DNA from: Acorus gramineus
Lineage: Eukaryota > Streptophyta > Magnoliopsida > Acorales > Acoraceae
Direction of reading: 5' to 3'
Assembly: GCA_030737835.1 (NCBI GenBank)
Contig: JAUJYN010000012.1
Location: 6,633,003 to 6,697,002 of the forward strand
DNA length: 64,000 bases
The notes below the pieces were generated by a model. It worked only from the letters and a program-made list of their open reading frames with translations, made no database searches and was not told where the DNA came from. Positions 44,945 to 57,059 of the stretch are shown here, piece by piece. Each line of letters opens with the position of its first letter. Position 1 is the first letter of the stretch. The translations under genes and the position numbers were made by a program.

Positions 44945-47900
44945 TGTTAGACTATATGTGTTATCTTATAATGTGTGTAGTGTATTACACGTGTAACTCC
45001 TAGACATTTGTATATATAAAGGGACTAACCCCTAAGTGGAATATAGGGATTTCATTATTTTATTCTCTGTTTCTAACATGGTATCAGAGCTAGAAATTAA
45101 AAAACCCTAGTTTTTTAATTTTTTTTTGGAATCCTTCACCGTCGCCGTCGTGCCCTTGCCGTCGCCGTCGTGCCCTTGCCGTCGCCGTCGCCGTCGTGCC
45201 CTTGCCGTCGCCGTCGCCGTCGTGCCCTTGCCGTCGCCGTCGTGCCGCTGACGTCGCCGCCCCTGCCGCTGTCGGCGCCGCCCTGCCGCTGCCGTCGCCG
45301 CCCCTGCCGCTGCTGGCGCCGCCCTGCCGCGCCCAGCCCTGCCCTGCCCGGTGCCCAGCCTTGCCGCGCGCCCTGCTGCCCTGCCCAGCCCGGATCGCCC
45401 AGCCCTGCCCGGATCGCCCGCGCGCTGATCCTGCCCGGATTTCCCGGGATCTGCTGGGACAGCCTGTCTCGAGCTGTCCGGATCATCTTGCGCGTCCGCC
45501 CGGATCCGCGAACCCGAGCACTCCCAGCATCCGACCCGGGCGCTCCCAGCATCCGATCCGGATCCGCGAACCTAGCCCAGCATCCGACCCGGATCTGCAT
45601 ACCCGGCCCGGGACGCGACTCGAATCCGCCCTCCGGCCGCCCTGCCGCCGCCTCCGGCCGCCCTCCGCCGCCGCCGGACGACATCCGCCGCCTCCGGCTG
45701 CCCTCCGCCGCCTCCGGCCGCTCTCCGCCTCCGGCTCCTCCGGTGGCCGTCGTGCTCCTCCGGCCGCCCTCTGCCGCCTCCGGCCGCCCTGCCGCCGCCT
45801 CCGGCGCCGCTTGAGACTTCAAAATCACTAAATCGGTCATAACTTCCTCTCCGGAAGTCCGATTAAGGTGATCCAGGAGTCCATTTTGCTCGATTTTTCA
45901 TGCTCTACGTCCTCGTCTGCTTCTGATCCTCATCCGAGTGGTTCTGGATAATGTCAGAAATCAACGACGACCCTACTCTTCCGTTACCAACTTCGAAGGT
46001 TTCTGATCTCTCTCAGGCTGCTACTCTCTCTCAAATGGCATGTTTTGAGAATTTTCGGGACAATCTTCCGAACTCGACCGATTTTCCTCTTAGTTCTGCC
46101 GAAGATTGGTCACCCTGGCACATTACGGTACGGAGCGCTCTCGATCGTTGTCATCTTGTCGGTTATATTGATGGTTCTATTGTGCAACCGTCTGATCAAG
46201 ACCCGACATTTATCACCTGGCGCACACGGGACAGACGCGTATTCTCCTATTTGATCAACTCTGTTGATCGTTCGATCCGTGCAGATCTCACTGGTTTTTC
46301 GTCGTCTGCCGCACTATGGACTCATCTTTGTGACCGCTTTGTAGAGAAAAGCGGTGCTCGTGAATATCAACTTCTGATCGACACTCAGACTGCTACTCAA
46401 GGTGATCTATCTGCCCAGACTCTATATGGCCGCATGAGGGCGAACTTCAGGGAGCTTCGTGCGCTTGAGCCTGGACCGATGGCCACTCTTGCTGAGCGAG
46501 AAGCTTTTCGTGATCGTCGTGAGTTGTATCAGTATCTGATGGCTCTTCGTCCAGAGTTCTCCGCATTGGCCGGTCAACTCATACATCGGGATCCACTTCC
46601 TCGACTGGAATCCGCCGTCACTGAGGTTGTTGCTGAGGAGACTCGTCTTCGCACCATTGCATTGCGCCAGTCCACTCCATCTTCCACTTATGAGGGTGTC
46701 TTGGCAGCTACTCCTCCTACGACACTCACCGGCTCCTCTCGAAAGAATACATTGTGTACTCACTGCAAGAGGACTGGACATCCGGTCGCCGACTGTTGGA
46801 AGCTTCATCCTGAAAAGCGCTTTGCACCAAAAGGAAAAGGACAGCGTCGCCCCACTGCTCCCTATACTTCTGTTGCTGTTGCCACTGACGCTCCATCTTC
46901 ATACACAGATCAGCTTGGGCGTATCCGAGAGAGCCTCGATCAACTGATCATACAGCAACCTCCTCCTGGTTCTTCTACTCCCTCTGCTTTCTCTACTACT
47001 TTGGGTACTCCTGTTCATTGGATTTTTGATTCAGGTGCTTCACATCACATGACACCGGACAGTTCTGTCCTCACTGCATGCTCACCGGCACCTTCACACC
47101 TGCCCACGATTCATACTGCAGATGGCTCCCCTTTAGTCATCACGCAGTGTGGATCGATCACTACCACCTCTGACCCTACAGGACGCATTTCATTACCATT
47201 TGTTTTACATGCCCCTGACCTTTGCATGAATCTTATATCTATTAGCCGATTGTGTGATTCTGGTCTCACTGTTACCTTTACCACCTCTGGTTGTCTTGTG
47301 CAGGATCCACGATCAGGGCAGAGGATTGGCGTTGGACGTAGGATTGGCGGACTTTATTACGTGGAGTATCTTCGTCTTCCCGTTCCTGATCCATCTGTCT
47401 TCTGTGGTAGCGTCACTTCTGATGTCGATTTGTGGCATCGAAGGTTAGGTCATGTGTCTGAGTCTCGTCTCAAAGAACTATTTCAATCTGGTGTCTTAGG
47501 TCGTATTTCTTTTTCACTTTCTGTTTGCGAGGGCTGTAAATTAGCCAAACCTGTGGCTACTCCTTTTAGTCCTAGTAATAATTAGTGTCCATTTGAGCTT
47601 GTTCATTCTGACATTTGGGGCCCATCTCATGTAACCTCAAAGAGTGGTTTTTCTTATTATATTAGTTTTATTGATGATTACTCTCGTTTTACTTGGATTT
47701 ATTTATTGCGTCAACGTTCTGAGGTTCCCAAAATTTATGAGATTTTTACCAATATGATTTATACCCAATTTCAAGCTCGTATCAAAACTTTTAGGTCTGA
47801 TTGTGCTCGAGAATACATCTCTTCTACGATGCGTTCTCTTCATTCTCATGGCACCCTTTTTCAGCAATCATGCCCCTACACTCATGAGCAAAATGGGGTT

Positions 47901-50207
47901 GCTGAACGTAAACATCGTCATATTCTTGAGACGACTCGTGCTCTCTTACTTTCCTCTTCAGTCCCCAGTATGTTCTGGGCTGAAGCTGCTCTTCTCTGTG
48001 TCCATCTTATCAATATCACCCCCTCCTCTGTCCTCTCCGGTATGACTCCTCATGAGCGTCTTTATTCTTCTCACCCTGATTATAGCAGACTTCGCACATT
48101 TGGATGTACGTGTTTTGTGCTTCTCCCTCCTCATCAACGCACCAAGTTGGCCGCTCGGTCAGTAAAGTGTGTATTCTTGGGGATTAGCTTCGAACACAAG
48201 GGTTATCGCTGCTATGATCCTGTTGGAGATCGATTTTGGATCGCTCGTCATGTGTCCTTTGTCGAGGATGTTCCCTATTTTTCCTCTTCACCCACTCCGT
48301 CCTCTCCTCCTATTCAGGTCTCTCCTATTACGTCTCTTCCTTTTCCTGGCCTACCTGTTGCACTAGAGTCTGTTCCTACCCCTGCGTCTCAACCTGACAA
48401 TCCTGCAGATAACCCACCCTCTCCTCCCAGTGTGTCACCTATTGTCCCTACTGAAGATACTTCCACTGGTCCTCCGACTCCCACGCCTGACGCGCCTCCT
48501 CCTGCCGTGGATCCTCATCTTTTGCCTCGTTATCCTCACCGTGCGCGTCACCCTCCTTCCCGCTTCAGTTACGACTCGGGGCCACCAGATCAGTTTGGTT
48601 TTGCATCTGTCAGTACCTACTCTCCACAATTTCAGGCCTATCTCACAGCTATACATGTCCACCGTGAGCCCCGATCTTATCACGAGGCAGTCGAGTACCC
48701 TGAGTGGCAGCAGGCCATGGCTGAGGAGTTTGAGGCGTTTGAACAGACACAGACCTGGGATGTTGTTCCCCTTCCGGATGGTGTTACCCCTGTCAGCTGC
48801 AAGTGGATTTTCAAGATCAAGCATCGCCCTAATGGTTCCATTGAACGCCATAAGGCTCGTCTTGTTGCTAGAGGTTTCACTCAGGAGTATGGCATTGACT
48901 ATGAGGAGACCTTTGCTCCTGTTGCTCAGATGACTACTGTTCGCACCCTTCTCGCCGTTGCTGCTGTTCGTCGCTGGTCTCTCTTTCAGATGGACGTGAA
49001 GAATGCTTTTCTTCATGGTGATTTATCTGAGGTTGTTTATATGCAACCACCTCCAGGTCTCAGCACTCCTCCTCAGCATGTTTGTCATCTTCGGTAGGCT
49101 ATATACGGACTGAAACAAGCTCCTCGTGCCTGGTTTGAGCGTTTTCGCAGTGTTATTCTGACAGCTGGTTTTGTTGAGAGCCACCAGGACCACTCTATGT
49201 TTGTGCGATCCTCATCGCAGGGGCGGGTAATCCTTCTTCTGTATGTTGACGACATGATTATAACTGGCGATGACTCCGCTGGTATTACTCGGGTCAAGAA
49301 TCACCTCAGTCGACAGTTTCAGATGAAAGATCTTGGTACTCTTCGCTACTTCCTTGGTCTCGAAATTGCACAGAGTGATCGTGGGATTCTGTTTTCTCAA
49401 CAGAAGTATACAGCTGACATTTTAGAGCGTGCTGCCCTCTCCGATACCCGCAGTGCGGATACTCCTCTTGAGCTTAATGTGAAGCTTCGTCCTACTGATG
49501 GTGAGCTCCTCTCAGATCCCACTCGATACAGACAGATCGTGGGTCAGCTTGTGTATCTCTGCATCACTAGACCTGACATTGCTCATGCCGTCAGTATTGT
49601 TAGTCAGTTTGTCTCGGCTCCTCGATCAGTGCATTATGGTGCTCTTATGCGAATTCTTAGATATTTGCGTGGTACTATCACTAGATCGATCTATCTGTCA
49701 TCCTCTTCGACTCTGGTTCTCAGGGCTTACACTGATGCTGATTGGGCTGGAGACCCGACGACTAGACGCTCCACCACTGGTTTCTGCATATTTCTCAGAG
49801 ATTCTATCATCTCTTGGCGCAGCAAGAAACAGGAGGTTGTTTCTCTTTCCAGCACTGAGGCTGAATATCGAGCCATGGCTATCACCACCAAGGAGATTGT
49901 TCATCTCAGACGTCTCTTGGTGGATCTAGGAGTTACTATGACTGGTCCTACTCTTCTTCACTGTGATAACCGGTCTGCTATTCAGATTGCTAGCAATCCG
50001 GTCTTTCATGAGAGGACCAAACACATTGAGATCGATTGTCACTTCGTTCGTCAGCACTTTCTTGCAGAGACATTATCGCTTCCGCATATCTCCTCTGCTG
50101 AGCAGCTTGCTGATTTCTTTACGAAGTCACATCCAGTTCCTCGATTTCAGTTTCTTCTTCGCAAACTCACTTTGTATGATCCACCGTGAGTTTGAGGAGG
50201 GCTGTTA
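44945..50207 (+). mobile_element. Ty1/Copia element, nearly complete, broken
   Basis: The 5' LTR is short (44,945-45,078, 134 bp, TGTTAGACT to CTAACA) and is followed directly by the primer site TGGTATCAGAGC. After a GC-rich leader come Gag (from 45,951) with a CCHC knuckle (CTHCKRTGHPVADC near 46,760), protease (WIFDSGASHHMT near 47,020), integrase (47,430-48,250), reverse transcriptase ([13 protein letters not shown] near 48,800; LLLYVDDMIITGDD near 49,235) and RNase H (ADWAGDP near 49,740). A purine tract (TTTGAGGAGGGC) stands before 50,203. Only the beginning of a 3' LTR is seen. There are about three breaks. Parts are well preserved, so it is younger than the LINE it entered. Confidence 0.92.
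45130..45830. repeat. Very GC-rich leader of the Copia element
   Basis: GCCGTCGCCGTCGTGCCCTT repeats at 45,130-45,245, then GCCGCCCTGCC- and CCGGCCGCCCTCCGCCGCCT-type motifs continue to 45,815. The composition contrasts sharply with the AT-rich window and leaves long open frames on both strands that are by-products of composition. It lies between the primer site and Gag. Confidence 0.9.
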
Positions 50208-52738
50208 AAGGAAAACCCCAGGTTTTGTAAAATGCAAGAAAAATCAACGACAGCAATTTGTGGAAATCCTTGGCATTCAAGATGGGCAGCTACCGATGAC
50301 ATACTTGGGATTCCCTCTCTTCACGGGGGCTCTCACTCCTCGACTCTGCATACCCTTAGTGGATAAACTAAGAAAGCATCTCCAACATTGGCATGGGCAC
50401 ATGCTTTCATTAGCTAGTCGACTCGAGCTGACAAAAATGGTTATTCTTAGTTTTCAAGTATATTGGTCCTCCGCTTTTATTCTACCCTGGGGCACCATCA
50501 AGCCCATGGAAAAGGTTATCAAAATTTCATTTGGGGAGGACCAACACTGAAGAAATCTATTCATCACGTCAAGTGGGACACAACATGCTCTCCAAAAGCT
50601 GAAGGGTGTCTAGAACTTAAGCGCATCACTGACTGGATGTGGGCAACTGCTGGTTCTCGACTCTGGGAGGTGCTCACTGGTTCCGAATCTTTATGGGTCA
50701 CCTGGATAAAGAAGAGATATCTATCTAAGCAAAGGATATGGGAGGTTCCACTCTTGTCTACAGGGTTCTAGGTCTGGGCTTGGCCCCATGTTCTGTCTTC
50801 ACGTATCTGGATTCAGAGGGAGATACGGTTTGTCATATTCTCGGGAAGCCACATTCGAGTTTGGCTTGATCCTTGGATCAATGGCTCCTCACTGCAACAA
50901 CGAACCAAATTATATGGTCATTTGGATCCTTATTTCAAAGTGGCGCAGCTTATTAATGCGGGTTCTTGGACAAAGCCTGATTGGTGGCATGAGGAGTGGT
51001 CTTCAATTTGGGCAGACATTTCAGAGCAGGAATGTGGTGATTGTGGTGATGATTGTGTCATTTGGCCACACTCTGTCTCTGGCACTCTCACCACTTCCTC
51101 AGCTTGGAATTTTATACGCCAAAAGCATGACAAACCGAAATGGTCCTCCTAGATTTAGTAGAGGTTTCAACCACCGAAATTCTCCACCTGCACATGGCAA
51201 ATCGCCTACTCTAGAGTCTTTACAAAAGAAAGGATCAGTCAGAGATACTATGTGCAAAGTTGAGGTAGAGACTATAGATGATCTCTTTCTCCTCTGCTCG
51301 TATGGGGCATGTATTTGGACTTTAGTGTTACAAAGGATGTCTATAAAGAAAGAGAGTGCTCCTTCCTTGCGGGCCTTTGTAGAAGGGCTGGATAAAAGCT
51401 TCCCAGTGGATGCTCCTCGGCATATCATGCAAGTGGTTTTTTGCACCACGATTTGGTGTCTTTGGAAGGAAAGGTGCAGTCGCCTCTTCCAAGGCAAGGA
51501 GTTTCACAAACTTCAAGTCTACAAAAACTTATGCAAGAAGGTCCAAGTTATTTTCCATGGAAAACCCCTCAAAGACGTGCCTTCTAAATTAGTGCAAAGA
51601 CTTTCCACCAATTAGGGAATCTATATCTCTCTCACTTATTGCTCTCGAAGTCCGATGGCACCCACCAAGGGAGGACTGGTATAAATCAAATTTGGATGAA
51701 TCCCTCTCCAAAGATAGAGCAGGGTACGGGGCTATATCAGTAATGGGTAGGGTAAGGCAATTCGCGCTTTTGCAATTAAAGATAATCGTCTTTGCTCTAA
51801 TAATATTCTCAAATATAAAGGCATCTTGGAGGGACTTCGTATCTGTCAGAACCTGTGCATCTCCAAAGTGCAATTGGAATGTGACTCAACCACAGCGGTG
51901 GCCTAGGTTCAAGGTTGATGCAATGTTCCTTGGCAAGCGATGCGAACAACATGAACAATCCAACTCATCCTTCAGTCTCTGTTGAATTGGGAGGTTTCTC
52001 ATGTTTTTAGGGAAGGGAATCAAGCTGTTGACTTCCTTGCGTCTATGAGGACATCACCGGGCAGTACCATGGTGGACCCAACAAATGTTCCTCCGGCTTT
52101 GCAGGCTATACTTGATAGTGATGCTGTTGGGGAGCATCATTTTAGAAATTCTTGTAGCTAACACATACCTTTTTTTGCTCTTGGAATACATTGTCTTCAA
52201 ATGGGTCCAGGGAATGCAATCTCACCTAGTGAGATTTCCCTCCTTGGTCTCAATTTGAACAATGGATTCATAAGGTAGGTTAAAGGAGGTTTTCTTAAGT
52301 ACTTTTTGTGTAAACATCTTGACTTCTTGTACACACACGATGTAAATTACTTTTACATAGCAATACAAAATCTCATTTACCCACCAAAAAAATTATATAT
52401 GCACGTGAACAATGCACATTCTCAAGGAAAATGTTAGAATCAATTTGTTCGACTAACAAAAACTCAGACCACACGTGTTCTTATTTTTAAAAAAAATAGT
52501 AAACATCATTTAATAAAGTATATGCTTTGGTAAAAATTGTATATCTCTCCATTTCGAATTGAACAAACCCAGTTTTAGTAAGTGTAAAAAAATATTTAAT
52601 AAGTTATATACAACGCTTCACTGAATTTCTAATGAAGTATATAAGACAGTATTTTGGATTGAGAAAACAACTGAGTGTAATTGCACTCTTCTCTCAATTA
52701 CACACATACAGAAAAGAAAAGGCAGCGCGGTGTTCTAT

Positions 52739-52768
52739 TCGAGAGAGAGAGAGAGAGAGAGAGAGAGT
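52739..52768. repeat. (GA)n microsatellite
   Basis: About 14 GA units within the LTR of the Copia fossil. Confidence 0.95.
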
Positions 52769-53794
52769 AGTTCTTTGTGGATTCCAATATTGTTTGACGT
52801 GGTCTTCTTCCTCATATTGTTTAGAAGATGAGATTTAAGATTCTCTTTGCGGTAACCCTGTACCCCTCTCTCATATTTGTATTCCTCAAGTTTTGGGCAA
52901 AAACTTAAGAAGACATTATTTTTCATTATATTTTTTATATTGGGGATTGTTTCTAGAGTACCCCATAAATATAGGCTTAAGCTGAACCACGTTAAATCTA
53001 GTGTTGCTCGGTGGTTTGCTTGTCTTTATATTTTTCCAGTTGCTTTGATTATTGTTTTAGGCTGCATAAATATTTTTTCATGATTAATATTATTTATTTC
53101 ATGCAAATAAAATTGTTAAAAATCCTAACCAATGGTATCAGAGCAAGGTTCAGATTTATTTGTGTAAGATGGTTAAGAATACTATTAGAAAGGTGATTGA
53201 GTTAAATAATTCCAATTGGTTGGTATGGATGCCTAAGATAGAGGACATCCTTTACTGTGAAGACTTATTTGAACCAATTGAAAGAGATAAAAGCAAACAA
53301 AAAAAAATGATAGAAGAAAACTTGATTGGTCCAAGTTGAATAGAAAATGTGTTCCTGCTATTCGACAATGGGTTGATGCCAGCATATTTCATCATGTTGC
53401 TAATGAGACGAATGCACACTCTTTGAAAAATGCTAGGGTCTTTGTATGAGAAGAGGACTACAAGTAACAAAGCGTTTTTAATCAGGAAACTAGAGAACTT
53501 AAAGTTCAAAGGTGGCGGCAATGTTACAGAGCACCTGAATGAGTTTCAAAGTTTGGTGAACTAGTTGACCACGATGAAGGTGACTCTGGATGATGAGTTA
53601 TAGGCTTTGCTGCTTTTGGGATCTTTACCTTACAGTTGGGAGACATGAGTTATCACGTTAAGTAATTTTGTTGTAGATGGTGTATTGTCTATGATTATGG
53701 TTATGAGCTCCTTGCTCAATGAAGAAACAAGGAGAAAACCAACGGGTTCAGACAGTCCACATGCACTTGTTATAGATAAAATTAATACTGTCAA

Positions 53795-54357
53795 TTATCT
53801 AAAAAAATATTTGTCTCCAATCCGAATCCATATCAAAAAATTCAGAAAATATCTGATATCCAAAAAATCTGTATTCATATCCAAAAAGATTATCCGTATC
53901 TAAAAATTTTCAGATTGGATACAGATATACCTGTATCCAATCCAAAAAATATATGTATATGAAAATATTATTATATTATTTAATTGTATATTTATATTTA
54001 TAGGATTAATATGGGTTTTTAATTCAATTTTTACTCTAAACATGTAATGTTTTATGTATATACTTATAATTTTATGTTTTATACTAGGTAATTATCATAT
54101 ATTTCAAATATTAGATATATTATTTTTATTTTTGGATATTGGATCTTTAGATATTTTAATCATTCCATATTCATTTTGAATTTTTAGACATTTCGGATAA
54201 TTATCCGTATCCGAATCAGAATATTTTGATCGAATACATACTTACTTTCAATATCCATCGGATATCGGATACAGATATTTTTTAGATATCTAGTTTCTAA
54301 TATGAATATGGATATGGGCATATCTGATCAGTATCCATCCGATTGACAAGCTTAGAT
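53795..54357. mobile_element. Inserted element rich in ATCCGAATCC/GGATATCGG
   Basis: Dense repeats of TATCCGTATCC and its inverse fill the stretch, with TTGTCTCCAATCCGAATCC at the left and, inverted, TTGTCAATCGGATGGATAC at the right as a likely TIR. No protein is encoded. It is an unclassified, non-autonomous DNA element interrupting the Copia gag. Confidence 0.5.
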
Positions 54358-56100
54358 AGTAGGGAGAGGAACAAGAGTCAAGGAACAAAGGGTCATGGAA
54401 AATTTAGAAGTGAATCAATGTCTAGAGATTTTTACGTTTTACCATTATGATAAAGCAGGTCACATTAAAAAAAAAATTCTGGATTTTTAAAAGAGAACAG
54501 AAAGAGGGACATGATCAGAAGAAAAAGGATGACAACAAGAACTCTCTGGCTATTGCATCTGCAGATGATTTGATAGTTTTCTCATTCGGAGAGGATAAAT
54601 GCCTACATGTTTCAGATCAGAATACTAAGTGGGTTGTAGATACAGGAGCATCTTTTCATGCGACTCCTAATATTGGGTCTTTCACTTCATATAGAGCAGG
54701 AGACTTTGGCACCCTGAAAATAGGTAACACTAGTCACTCAAACATTGCAGGACTTGGTGGTGTGTGTACAGACTAATATAGGACACACATTAATTTTGAA
54801 AGATGTTCTTCATGTTTCTGATTGGTGCCTCAATCTGCTTTTGAGGACTGCATTGGATCGACAAGGGTTTGAGAGTTATTTTGGCAATGAAAAATGGAAG
54901 CTCAGTAAGGGTTCATTAATTGTTGCAAGAGGAAAGAGTTGTTGTACTTTGTACAAGACTCATTTAAAAGTATGTAGTGATGGAATAAATTCAGCTAAAG
55001 AAGATTCATCTTCGGATTTATGACATAAGAGGCTCGGTCACATGAGCGAGAAGGGGTTACAAGTTCTGGCAAAGAAGTTTCTAATTTCCTTTTCCAAAAG
55101 TACACCACTCAGCCCTTGTGAATATTGTTTGACTGAAAAGCATATAGAGTTTCATTTGAAAAAAAAAATAGAAAGAAAAAATAATATTTTATATTTGATT
55201 TACTCTTACGTTCATGGTCCGTTTGAGATTGAATATCTGGGTGGCAATAGGTATTTTTTCACCTTTCTTGATGATGCATCCAGAAAAAGTATAGATCTAT
55301 TTGTTGAGAATAAAGGATTAGGCATCGAGAACTTTCAAAAATTCCATGCCATGATGGAAAGAGAGACAAGGAGACGGTTAAAGTCGTTGTGGACTGATAA
55401 TGAAGGAGAATACACTTCAAGAGAGTTCAAATATTATTTTTCGCGTCATGGTATCCGACACGAAAAAACTGAATCTGGTACTCCACAACATAATGGTGTC
55501 TCATAATGGAAGAATTGAACCATTATTGAGAAAGTCATATGCATATTGAGATGGCCAATTTGCCTAGAACCTTCTGGGGTGAAGTTGTTTCGAACGCCAA
55601 CTGCCTGATAAACAAATCACCAATGGTGTCTTTGGATTCTGGTATTCAAGAAAAAGTTTGGTCCGAGAAGGAGGTTTCATATTCACATTTGAAGGTTTTT
55701 GGATGTAAAGCTTTCATGCATATGCCAAAAGAACAGAGCTTGATGATAAAGTGATTCCATGCATCTTCATTGGCTTTGGTGATGAAGAGTTCGGCTATAG
55801 GTTTTGGGATCCTAAAATGAAAAGGGTTGTCCGGTACATGGATGTGGTCTTTTACAAGAATCAGATTATTACAGATTTTGACAGAGTGACGAAATCAGTT
55901 GACGGTGTTGCAAATTTCACATTGATTCCCTCTCCAGCGCAACCGGCTATACATGGGGAGAAGATGAAAAGTGAAGATATTGCTGAGGTGCCACAAATGC
56001 CTAACAAGTAGAACATGAAGTTCTTGAATAGGGGGAGGAGCATGGTCAATCAGAGACTACAGATACTCATATTAGAAAAACATCTAGAGAGCACATGCCA

Positions 56101-57000
56101 TAGATTAAATGTCAAAGTTGGGGTCTTAAGAAAATAAATAAAATGGGGCCCAATTCATTTATAATAAAAAAAACATTTGTTTATCCCAAAACAAAAAATA
56201 TTGCTTCACCTAGTGTTAAAAAAAATTCAAAGCACCAACAAAAAAATTTCAATTAATAAAATATAAATAATAAACAAACTAAGAAATAATTAATTAACAC
56301 ATATTTCAAAAAACAAAAAAAAAGTGAAAGATTTGTATACATTTTCTTTTTAAAATTAAGAAAAAAAAACAAACAAAAAAATCTCCTTAAATCATGGGAT
56401 TTATTCATGTAAGATATAAATGAATATTATCTCTAAACAAAAGATAAATCCCTATAAAATAGATAAAATTGTGACAAATTAGAAGAAAGAAAAAGATAAG
56501 CTCTTCACTTTTCATTAAAACGTCAATTCATATTTTGAAATTGAAATTATAAATTTAAAATATTGTTGGATATATCCAAATCTTAAAAAATATTATCTTA
56601 ATTTAAATATACTCAATATAATTATATTTTTTTCATATTTGAAGGGAGGGGCCTATGCGGCCTATATTTAGGGACATTCAGTGACCCATATCTTTACTCG
56701 AAGGCGAACATCCGACGTGATAAATCTTATTGAAGGAAAACAACACTTCAATATTATTTGTAAAAAATTTAAAACATGTAAAGATTAAAAAGGAGATTAT
56801 ATGTAACATTATCTATATATTAAATGATTTTTTAATTAATAAAAGATTTTTTTAAGTATTCAATAAATGCCTACCCAAAGAAGTACTAATAACCTAAGAT
56901 TTTCATCAATGGATATGAAATTTTTTCCATTTTAAGAACATGTATTGCACGTGAATTGTGTCTCGCATTGTGCCATATAGGTTACAAGCGCGCGAAAGCA
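56101..57000. other. AT-rich intergenic DNA before the methionine synthase gene
   Basis: Nothing can be supported between 56,101 and about 56,940. A G-box (CACGTG) lies at 56,948-56,953. Confidence 0.5.
56948..56953. promoter_or_regulatory. G-box in the methionine synthase promoter
   Basis: CACGTG, 107 bp upstream of the predicted ATG. G-boxes bind bZIP and bHLH factors. No convincing TATA box is seen; CATATAGG near 56,973 is a weak candidate. Confidence 0.4.
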
Positions 57001-57059
57001 AGCAAAATCACGCCAAAAGCCCTCTTTTTTTCGAGTCACAGAATCTCCAAACGCAATCG

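Larger units (their letters stand above)
42040..52392 (+). mobile_element. L1-type LINE interrupted by a TRIM and a Copia element
   Basis: LINE pieces: 42,365-42,743 (end of endonuclease, LPGQLSDHMALKLVVEPP), 43,806-44,944 (reverse transcriptase, QFRPISLCGTVYKLITKILA and SGLRQGDHISPLLFALCMEM) and 50,208-52,392 (thumb, zinc-binding region and a decayed RNase H, with a tail near 52,380). The sequence continues across each insertion: AESSGLELN before the Copia element resumes with KxxQVL-like sequence after it. The RT lacks a segment after KLDL, where KAFDSV is expected, and ORF1 and most of the endonuclease are missing. The start is uncertain; 42,040-42,360 could be LINE or other DNA. Confidence 0.85.
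52432..56100 (+). mobile_element. Ty1/Copia fossil: 5' LTR, gag, integrase
   Basis: A probable 5' LTR runs 52,432-53,131 (about 700 bp, TGTTAGAAT to CCTAACCA), followed by TGGTATCAGAGC at 53,133. Gag follows (IELNNSNWLVWMPKIEDILY near 53,195), then protease (WVVDTGASFHATP near 54,630) and integrase (LDDASRKSIDLF near 55,270; PRTFWGEVVSNANCLINKSP near 55,565; FIGFGDEEFGYRFWDP near 55,765). Reverse transcriptase, RNase H and the 3' LTR are absent. It is old and broken many times. A separate insertion sits in gag at about 53,795-54,357. Confidence 0.85.

Noticed and set aside
45136-45840. Long open frames on both strands in the GC-rich tract (over 200 codons each)
   Set aside because: They arise from stop-poor GCC/GTC/CCG repeats; residues are low-complexity Pro/Ala/Arg/Ser strings with no domain, and the tract is the leader of a Copia element.
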